From positions 24,555,455 through 24,619,454 of the forward strand of contig CM046848.1 in NCBI GenBank assembly GCA_025618425.1: 64,000 nt of DNA, read 5' to 3'. The position numbers and the translations under genes were made by a program. Of the stretch, positions 56,801 through 64,000 are shown piece after piece. Source of the DNA: Heliocidaris tuberculata (taxonomy: Eukaryota > Echinodermata > Echinoidea > Camarodonta > Echinometridae). Within the stretch, counting starts at the first letter, position 1, and the number at the start of each line of letters is the position of its first letter. The notes under the pieces were generated by a model, which had not been told where the DNA came from, searched no databases, and worked only from the letters and a program-made list of their open reading frames with translations.

Positions 56801-56935
56801 CAGAATATCATGATAGCAATGTAAAATTAATAACTTAAAGATTGCTTATGAAAATACCCTCTTATTCCATATATATTACTAAATTTTGATGCCACATGTG
56901 TTGTTGTCCCATATACATGTACCTGTACTTGCCCG

Positions 56936-56993
56936 AATTCACAAAGGAGGTTTAAACCATACATGCAAATAACCTCCTTTGTGAATTCGGGCC
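56936..56993. mobile_element. GGCCCGAATTCACAAAGGAGG MITE, short form
   Basis: GCCCGAATTCACAAAGGAGG and CCTCCTTTGTGAATTCGGGC face each other with only about 18 bp between them (TTTAAACCATACATGCAAAT region). It is the terminal repeats of the 48.3-kb element with almost no interior. Confidence 0.85.
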
Positions 56994-57114
56994 ATTAGCT
57001 TGTGCATTGTTTTTCACTGTTTCAGGAAGACTGAGTCAATTTACTAACCCTTTGATGATTCCAAACCCTCACATTTTTAAAATCCTATTGATGATTCCGA
57101 AACCTCACAATAAT

Positions 57115-57204
57115 ATTAATAGTAATAATAGTTGTAATTATAATAATGATAATAATAATAATAATAATAATAACAATAATGACAATAATTATAATTATAA
57201 TAAT

Positions 57205-57248
<44 letters not shown>

Positions 57249-57320
57249 TAATAAAATAATAATTATGATAATAATAATAATAATGATAATTATAATAATA
57301 ATTATAAAAACAATAATATG
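57115..57320. repeat. (AAT)n microsatellite
   Basis: AAT/GAT/AAC trinucleotides for about 200 bp. Asparagine- and isoleucine-run frames on both strands are artefacts. Confidence 0.9.
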
Positions 57321-57344
57321 TTTTGTTTGCAGAGGGTAGCCTCA

Positions 57345-57535
57345 TCAGTATTATATACTCTGCTCCCTGAGGGCCCTGCAATCATTACCCCCAGCTTTAG
57401 CCGAGCGACCATGATAAGGCGCTGAAGCATTCAGGGAATTTCTTCCTACCGGGTTCCCATTTACTTCAACTGGGTGGAGTGTAGCAAATGCAGATTAATG
57501 TCTTGACAAAGGACAATACACAATTATTGTTATAT
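57345..57535 (+). mobile_element. SINE-like or LINE 3' dispersed repeat
   Basis: CTCCCTGAGGGCCCTGCAATC, GCGCTGAAGCATTCAGGGAA, TCCTACCGGGTTCCCATTTA, CTTCAACTGGGTGGAGTGTAG and TCTTGACAAAGGACAAT form a block of the kind I associate with dispersed deuterostome-invertebrate repeats. It directly follows the AAT microsatellite, suggesting a reverse-oriented retroposon whose tail is that microsatellite. Family not named. Confidence 0.45.
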
Positions 57536-57762
57536 ACTCCATAATCAACCTTTTCAAATCACTTCTAGACAGTTTCTTCCACAGTACATTAGCGTGACCA
57601 CTATTCAACTCTAATTTTTTTTTTTTTACTTTTATATTAAACACTTCAACACATTCTTATTTACGCATGGTGTAATTTTGGCATGACTTGCCAACTATAT
57701 AAATGATTTCTAAACTTGATCTGGGTATTGAATGTTAATCATACCTTTCTTATTACTCTAAC

Positions 57763-57885
57763 CAGTGGCGGACTGGACATGGGGAGTTTGGGGAGTTTTC
57801 CCCACAGGCCAGTCAATATATATGGTTAAAAGGAGCCGGTGGCTCCGAAATTACCCCACTCGAATTTAGTCCCAGTCCACCCCTG
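57763..57885. mobile_element. 123-bp hAT-type MITE
   Basis: Starts CAGTGGCGGACTGGACATGG and ends CCCAGTCCACCCCTG, inverted over CAG(T/G)GG(C/T)GGACTGG. The flanking 8-bp sequences are ACTCTAAC (57,755-57,762) and ACTAGAAC (57,886-57,893), six of eight identical, consistent with a hAT target duplication. The interior is GGGGAGTTT...TTCCCC rich. Confidence 0.75.
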
Positions 57886-57899
57886 ACTAGAACTACAAC

Positions 57900-59235
57900 T
57901 AACTCCAACAATGGCAGTGCCACAAATTACGATCGCTGCGGGGCATTTTTCATAAATTATACTTAGCGAAGCTGAATACCAAAAAAAAAAAATGTATACA
58001 TCCCTTTATTTGGCATATCACTTATATTTTGGTGAAGTATGAAATGATCCTCTTATAAATAAACGTTTATCATTTCACGGTGGTTTTCTTACATTGTCAA
58101 TAATTCATCAATCATTTTGTTAATGGTTAGATTCTCCTCAATAGTTAACTTGAAAAGGCTAATCCCATTGAGATATTCTTGATTCAGTGCGTAGGCTCTC
58201 AAATTAAAAAAAAAATCGTGAGAACTTCAGAAGTGACTCGTTTTGTGCATGGCATGTGGCTTTGCAGGGGATGATTTTATGTGTTGTTACCATTTAAGCA
58301 TGTCAGGCGCTTTGGCCCTATCGCTGCGCATCGAGTCTCTTGGAGAATTTTTTTTTTCCTGAATACACTGCAGACAAAAAATAATTCTACAGAGAGACGT
58401 TCGAGTTAATAATATATCGTTAAGTTTTGGCAAGCCAACAGAAACTCTTTGTCCTTTTCTTCTTCTTCTTTTTTTTTTGGGGGGAGGGGTAAATTTTAGT
58501 TGGTAAAAAGATTATATTCAGCTGCTAAGTTTTTTCTCCTTTCATTCTTGCAAATCTTCAACTTCAAGAACTTTAATCTCACCATTAACATAAATTAGCT
58601 GCACTGGCTTCTCAATATCAATAAGAAATCTATACTGACAGGATGGAGTACCCAAATAAATGACATCAGCTCCCTAACGATGTTATTATCCTTTTTTTTT
58701 TTGGAGCTATGTAGTTAAATTGGGCACAAATCTATCATAAACTGCTTGAAAAACATACAGTATAAATTAAATTTTCCATGTTTTGGACGAAACAATAATC
58801 GTTGAATCTGCTAACAGACATTTGTCTCAGATTGTACACAAACGCAGCTGGTGACATAGCCTAATGGCTGTCCAAATTATTTTTTTGAAGTTTTCCATCA
58901 AGCATTTGTTTTAAGTCGCTTTCTTGATATTCCCAAACTATTTTAATGCATATCACCTACATGACATGGATCCCACTTGATTACTATCCTTTTGCTAACA
59001 CGCTCCTTGTACGTGTTGTAAAATACTTTCGAAAAATTCTATAATGTTAGCTCTTCCTCTGTAACATTTTGCACAGCCTATTTTATGATGTACCTTATCA
59101 CTGTAGCTTAGCTAAAGCCGAAGTAAATACATTATGATTGCACGATCCTCAGGGAGAAAAGTATTTATACCGATGAAGCTTCTCTGGGAAAACAAGATAT
59201 ATCATTATTATTATCATTATTATTATTGTTATGCT
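57900..59235. other. no recognised feature
   Basis: AT-rich; a T-run/G-run pair at 58,468-58,488. No gene or named repeat identified. Confidence 0.4.
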
Positions 59236-59239
59236 GAAA

Positions 59240-60240
59240 TCTATAAAAAAAAGAATACAACAAAAGGACAGTTGGAAATAAAAAAATGAGTGGATAAAAA
59301 CAAAGAATAACATAAAGAGAGATAGAGACATAATGATAACAGGATAAAGATATTAAAAGTAATATAAGGAAAATAGAAGAGAATATAATTTGAATTAAAG
59401 AACATAACGAAAGGAAAGATGAAAAGTAAAATAGGATAAAAACAAAGAATGGCTTAAGGAAAGTAAATAAAGAAGGAAAGCAGAAAATTATATATATTTT
59501 TAAATAACATGAATGAAAGAGAGATAAATGATAGGATAAGAAAGGTAAAACATAATGAAGGATAGAGAGAGAATTGATAGAAGGATAAAAGATTAATGTC
59601 AGGAAGGTGGGGGAGAAAATGATAAGAGGAAACAAAGAATATCATAACGAAAGGGAAGGATGGAAAGATAATTGATAGAAGGATAAAAGCAAGGAATAAC
59701 AAAACGAGAGAGAAATGATAAAAGGATGAACATAAACATGAGGAAAGGTGGAAGAGAAAATGATAAAAGGAACAAATAATAACATAACGAACTGAAGATG
59801 GAAAGCAAAAAAAAAAAAAAAAGATAGGATAAAAACAGTAACACTATAGGAAAGAGGGAAGAAAATATGATAAAAGGCATCAACAAATAACATAATGAAA
59901 GGAAAGGTGGAAAGAAAAGAAGGATAAAAAAGAATAACACTACGAAAGCCAGACTAAGGAATGACAGCTGGATGAATATAAAGAGTAAATGTTAAAGATT
60001 GAAGAATAGATAAAAAATGAATCAAAGAATGAATTTCAAAGTAAAGATGGAAATCAAAAAAAAAAAAGATAGGATAAAAAGAGTAAATATAAGGAGTAAC
60101 ATTAGGAAAGAGGGAAGACAAGATGATAAAAAGGATCAAAGAATAACATAAAGGAAAGGTGGAAAGAAAAAAATTATAGGATAAAAAAAGAATAACACAA
60201 CGAAAGAGAGAAATGATAGAAGTATGAATATAAAGAGTAA
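59240..60240. repeat. purine-rich minisatellite, 1 kb
   Basis: The plus strand is almost all purine, composed of degenerate units with GATAAAAACAAAGAATAACA, TAACGAAAGGAAAGATGGAA and GAGAGAAATGATAGAAGGAT, recurring every ~50-110 bp. The minus strand yields long phenylalanine/leucine/serine-rich frames (up to 156 codons) that are composition artefacts, not membrane proteins. Same family as 14,760-15,085. Confidence 0.8.
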
Positions 60241-60354
60241 CATACCCGATTCATTCATTGGATAATTAATCAAATAATTCATACTGCCATCAGGTAACCC
60301 TTTTTCGCCTTCATATTCTTTTTTTTTACTATTCAAAAAATAAGTTACCATACA

Positions 60355-60440
60355 TAAATTCCTGAAAAAATGTTCGAAAATTTCTACCCAGCGAGCCGCG
60401 CCGCGACCCGACTGTTTAGTTAAAGCCGCTCTGGGCAACT
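60355..60440 (-). mobile_element. SINE-like head fragment
   Basis: AAATTCCTGAAAAAATGTTC, TTTCTACCCAGCGAGCCGCG and CGCGACCCGACTGTTTAG match the head of the 16.4-kb copy and the inverse of the 13.8-kb copy. Only about 85 bp remain. Confidence 0.65.
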
Positions 60441-60487
60441 TGATTTTAAACTACGCAACAATTATTCTCTCATTTCCTTTCACATTT

Positions 60488-60488
<1 letters not shown>

Positions 60489-60522
<34 letters not shown>

Positions 60523-61735
60523 TTGTGTTGAATTTACTTCTACCATTCGCTTTGGTCTGCGTAATATAGAACATATTTGGATGAATTATAATTATTAATT
60601 ATTATCTTATTTATATTTTCATTATTATTATTATCATTTTTTTTTTAAATTGTATACATGAAGAGCTTAGTTCTAAAAGGAGTAAATCCATGATGGTGAT
60701 TACGAATTCGTATATTTCTACCATGTTCCCTTAAGCTTTGTATTGAGATGTTTGCAAGTGTAGTGCAGTTACTCATTTGGATCATTAGTGCACAATTTGA
60801 ATTTTTTTTTACATGTATAAATATTTTTTATAAATATTTATGAATTTAATCATTTTTGGAATGAAACTCCCCAAAATATTAATTTGAAAAAAAAATTAAG
60901 GAAGTGGAATTTTCTCTCCGGTAGCAATATCAGTGAGTTTCGTATTGAATTTGACATGATAAATTTGTCTTAAACACTCCCAAAATACGATCGACTACAG
61001 TTTCATTCCAAAAGGAACTAAATCCACGAAAATTTTAAATTTTTTAAATTCCTCAAAAATCGAAATGTATCGCTAGATCTATATAATATTAAGATGGTCT
61101 GAGGCAATAGTCTCAATATATACCCCATTAATAAAGTAATAGTGAACAAGGAAAATTGTTGAATTAACCCTTTCGAGACAATCGACCACATTTTGTGGTT
61201 TGGCTCAATAACTTTTGATTCAGAGCTCTAAAAAATATACCAGATGCTTGAATAGAAAGAGCAAAAATTTATGCACAAACTATGTCCATATTTGCTGCAT
61301 GACCATATTGCGTTTGATGCCAGGAATTTTAAAAAGGAGAATAAGCTTTAAAATCCTCAAATTGGCAACACATTGAGAGGTTCAAAATCATTGTTTTTGT
61401 CAAAATTGGTAATTTTTTCAACTTTTCGACAAAGTTCCTAACCATGTATCTTGTTTTCAAAGACATTAGATTTTATTAGAACCATGTAGCATTAAAAGAA
61501 AAATATTTTTGTTGCCAATTTGAAGAATAGATTGTGATCAATTTCGCCCTTAAATAATTCCTGTCCTGAAAGGGTTAACAAACCTTGATTTATTCGAAAC
61601 GCCAAAAGGTGATTAATTAAGTCCCTTTTAGAATGAAACCCTTCGTATATAGACAGAGAGTGATGATGTTGAATTTACTTTTACCATCTCTTTGGTCTCC
61701 GTAATACAAAATATAGTGGGATGAATTATTAATAT
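60489..61735 (+). repeat. direct repeat pair bracketing ~1.1 kb
   Basis: GTTGAATTTACTTCTACCAT, GCTTTGGTCTGCGTAATA and GGATGAATTAT (60,524-60,590) recur at 61,668-61,730 as GTTGAATTTACTTTTACCAT, TCTTTGGTCTCCGTAATA and GGATGAATTAT. Both are preceded by an AG-rich run. Between them are several AAAAGGGACTT/AAGGAACTAAATCC-like phrases in both orientations and a TTAA-flanked MITE. May be an old tandem duplication or a pair of terminal repeats; too short for ordinary LTRs. Confidence 0.5.
61168..61574. mobile_element. 407-bp piggyBac-type MITE
   Basis: Flanked by TTAA on both sides (61,164-61,167 and 61,575-61,578). Termini are CCCTTTCGAGACA and TGTCCTGAAAGGG, inverted with one or two mismatches. 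A CCC(T) start with TTAA duplication is the piggyBac hallmark. Interior contains AAATTGGCAACA and its inverse TTGTTGCCAATTT. No transposase. Confidence 0.8.
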
Positions 61736-61754
61736 ATATATATATATATATATA
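61735..61754. repeat. (TA)n
   Basis: Short TA tract directly after the second direct repeat. Confidence 0.8.
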
Positions 61755-62104
61755 GCGTGTAGCAAATCATTATTAAGGATGCATGTTAAAGCAGTATGAA
61801 GAATTCAATTACAATACTGTATAATTATTGTCTTTACGACTAGGGTATTCTGACGATAATATTGAGAGAATGTCAAAGACAAATACCTTCAGAAGTGTTC
61901 TTTCAGTAGTTTATTATGTGGATGGTAGTGCACTGGTTTAAACTATTTTCTGAATGGTAGTGATCTTTTTAGAGCGATAAATTTTCCATGTAGCTTGATG
62001 ACGAGCAAATTACATACTCGTGAATACGTTATTATTTTTAGCACTATTATACGGAAAAATAATCCATCATTTACCCCCTTTGTTTTTCTTTCTCTCTTTT
62101 ACGT

Positions 62105-62168
62105 TTTTTGCGCCCCCTCCAAGTGCAGCCCGGGGCACGTGACCCTCTGGTCTCCTAGATACGCCACT
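62105..62168. mobile_element. hAT-like right terminus fragment
   Basis: GCGCCCCCTCCAAGTGCAGC, GGGGCACGTGACCCTCTGG and CTAGATACGCCACTG. The end CTAGATACGCCACTG is the inverse of CAGTGGCGTATCTAG. The left part of the element is not seen. Confidence 0.5.
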
Positions 62169-62170
62169 GA

Positions 62171-62196
62171 GTAGTAGTAGTAGTAGTAGTAGTAGC

Positions 62197-62234
<38 letters not shown>
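62171..62234. repeat. (GTA)n microsatellite
   Basis: About 20 GTA units with one GCA interruption. Confidence 0.9.
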
Positions 62235-62239
62235 ACTTT

Positions 62240-62735
62240 ATTGGATAACGCCTGTAATTAGATCAAGTCACATTCTGGGATTCCCCCTCGAAACGTAAAG
62301 ATAATGTAATTGTTGAGAAAAATTGATATAGAATCAATAATATATATTTCAACACTTTTTTTCCATATGTACATAAAGAGGGATAATTACTGGTTCAGAT
62401 AAATCCCATGAGGGAGCAGGAGTTGGTCCCAGTGGGATTTTATGGGGACTTAATTAGCAGCCCATAACCACTGTAGCTCAGACCAGGTTTGTGGGTAGTC
62501 TAATTTGCAGCCACTGTAGAGAGAAAAAATAAAAACACCCCTTCATATTTTCAGGAAGTCAAGGAAATTGTATGAACTAGTCAAGACGGAAGTTTGAATG
62601 GTGCCATTGCTGGCACCTATTTTTCATGATTTTTTAATTTCTCATTTTTAACACATGAGCCTATGGGGAAATAATTACAGGTGTGCGCCCATAATCTACC
62701 CCACGTTCATTATAGCGCCATCTGTGTGTACTATA
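62240..62735. other. no recognised feature
   Basis: Nothing beyond short phrases; 62,240-62,300 (ACTTTATTGGATAACGCC) may be retroposon tail belonging to the GTA repeat. Confidence 0.4.
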
Positions 62736-62737
62736 TA

Positions 62738-62943
62738 CAGTGTGTCATAATGAATAATTTTCTTGTTGAGATATACAAGTATATATTCATAATTCATGCG
62801 TGAATTGTGAATAATAAGTTGTGCATCACATGAAAGAAGAGAAGCAGGGCTTTTCATTCATGTATATCTCATCAAGGAAGTTATTCTTTGTAATAGAACA
62901 TTTCTGCCTTGAAATCCGGTTTCAATTTTTCTGGGACACGCTG
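62738..62943. mobile_element. 206-bp mariner-like MITE
   Basis: Begins CAGTGTGTCATAATGA and ends TTTTTCTGGGACACGCTG, flanked by TA on both sides (62,736-62,737 and 62,944-62,945). Inverted internal blocks TTCTTGTTGAGATATAC and TATATCTCATCAAGGAAG extend the symmetry. CAG-G-GTGTC(C/A) termini with TA duplication are typical of Tc1/mariner-derived elements. No transposase. Confidence 0.75.
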
Positions 62944-63189
62944 TATAATACGCGACCAAATGATAATATTCCGTTCTTGTATAGCACATATCATCACATT
63001 ATGATATAACGTCTCCATGCGCTTCCAAATGACTTTGAATATTATTACCCTGGCTTCAGCTCCGTTAACCGTAGCGCTCAGTGAATTCAAGGAATAAATG
63101 CTACCATATACCCACTTACTACACCAGGGTTGAGTATGGAAAATGTAGATTATTGTACCGTACCTTGTTGTTCACAGTCCAGATACTTT

Positions 63190-63620
63190 AGGCGCGTAGC
63201 CAGGGGGGCGACCGCCCCATCGCCCCCCCCCCCCCCACGCCAACTTAAGAATTTTTAAAAAGCGAGAGTGAGAAAGCGGGGCGAGTGAGAAAAAAGGCCT
63301 AAAAAGGTGTTAGGAGCCGTTGTTTTTCTCTCAAAATTTGCTCAAACGTCAAAGTTTTCGCGCTTCGCGCAGGAAGGGGAAAACTCCCCCTCCCTGCGCC
63401 CACCCCTGGTGCATACAGTCCAGTATTGCGTCAAAATAACTGAAAAGCAGTCAGGGCATCGAACTAACTTTCCGCCCCCAAAAAAGTGCAACGAGCCTTT
63501 TTCTTTCTCTCAAATTTACTCATACGTCAGAGCTTTCGCGCTTCGCGCGGGAGGGGGGAAACTCCCCCTTCCCTGCACCCACCCCCTGGGGAGCACGCTT
63601 CGCGTGCTCACAACGGCCCC
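63190..63620. repeat. GC-rich dispersed repeat with ~180-bp internal duplication
   Basis: Opens AGGCGCGTAGCCAGGGGGGC. The block TTTCGCGCTTCGCGCAGGAA with ACTCCCCCTCCCTGCGCCCA (63,355-63,405) recurs as TTTCGCGCTTCGCGCGGGAG with ACTCCCCCTTCCCTGCACCC (63,533-63,583), each preceded by TTTTTCTCTCAAA-TTG/ACTCA. A further GCACGCTTCGCGTGCTC palindrome lies at 63,594-63,610. An open frame across it is not a gene. Confidence 0.7.
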
Positions 63621-63624
63621 TAAA

Positions 63625-64000
63625 ACTAAATCCTAGCTACACGGTAGAGAGACTTATCCACTAGACCACAACAAACGGGCCGTTTTTGAAAGTGGAGGGG
63701 GTGGGGGCGGGTGGGGCTGATTTGATTTCACTCATTAATAACAATTTTCGAACCTCTTTTCCAAGGTTTTATGAAACGTGTCTACTCAAAAAAGTGGGTT
63801 GGGGACTGCACCCCCCCCTCCCCCCGTGTTCCGCGGCACGACCCATGACAAATAGTACCTAAGACCATATATATATATGGTCATGTGTTAAAAACGAAAT
63901 GTAAAAAATTTGTGGAAATATTGATGTTAATGATGAGATGACATCACTTTCTGCATGAACCCCTTTCTGCTTCAGCTTTGTTTGTACCAATGACTATAGG
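63625..64000. other. tRNA-like arm remnant and G/C runs
   Basis: The minus strand at about 63,640-63,672 reads GTTGTGGTCTAGTGGATAAG, which fits a tRNA D-arm/A-box, but no B-box follows, so it is at most a SINE relic. The remainder holds C runs and ATATATATAT; no gene seen. Confidence 0.35.

Noticed and set aside
57007..57381. Asparagine-rich and isoleucine-rich ORFs on opposite strands
   Set aside because: (AAT)n microsatellite artefact.
59149..60438. Overlapping minus-strand frames of 60-156 codons rich in F, L, S and I
   Set aside because: They are the complement of a polypurine minisatellite; composition alone produces hydrophobic pseudo-proteins.
60489..61735. LTR retrotransposon bounded by direct repeats
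   Set aside because: Repeats are only ~85 bp, lack TG...CA ends, and no primer-binding site, gag or pol lies between them.

Overview
This 64 kb window looks like non-coding or intergenic/intronic DNA from an animal nuclear genome. It is AT-rich, full of long homopolymer G/C and A/T runs and microsatellites, and packed with non-LTR retrotransposon debris, foldback elements and MITEs. There is no prokaryote-like gene density, no operon, no long conserved ORF, no rRNA and no CRISPR. The repeat flavour (APE-type LINE fragments, L2/CR1-like 3' tails ending in ATT repeats, foldback elements with AAAGGG-type ends, CAGTGGCGG-type hAT termini) suggests a marine invertebrate deuterostome, most likely an echinoderm such as a sea urchin. 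That assignment is inference from repeat style, not from a recognised gene.

Layout. 0-8 kb: hAT-like poly-G elements, microsatellites, a foldback element, short LINE 3' ends and one badly decayed minus-strand LINE (about 3.87-7.92 kb) broken by at least two insertions, one of them a polyadenylated insert with a clear target-site duplication. 8.8-10.3 kb: a 1.46 kb near-perfect inverted repeat. 11.8-17.9 kb: another foldback element, SINE-like copies in inverted orientation, a purine-rich minisatellite, a tRNA-derived SINE head and a GGTGTT foldback element. 18.3-18.6 kb: a cluster of CCAAT boxes and an E2F-type site followed by a short open frame that ends at a splice-donor-like sequence, the best promoter/first-exon candidate. 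19.3-20.0 kb: a long hairpin.

20.7-42.4 kb is dominated by a segmental duplication and a tandem satellite. Diverged monomers of roughly 0.9 kb lie at 26.9-28.6 kb and from 31.2 kb onward. Between about 34.5 and 40.3 kb they are organised as a very uniform 1,823-bp dimer (higher-order repeat) with no transposon inside. The diverged flanking monomers have been hit by at least four different insertions. A separate ~150-bp tandem repeat carrying DR1-type AGGTCA pairs sits at 28.8-29.45 kb.

42.4-64 kb: more MITEs (TA-, TTAA- and 8-bp-TSD types), a second decayed minus-strand LINE 3' end (54.06-55.19 kb), a ~165-bp minisatellite (55.2-56.17 kb), a purine-rich array (59.24-60.24 kb) and GC-rich repeats at the right end. 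Two further exon-like open frames (50.1 and 53.2 kb) and one 189-codon ORF (45.5 kb) are recorded with low confidence. No protein-coding gene is recognised with confidence, and nothing here forms a pathway or operon; the interest lies in repeat architecture.
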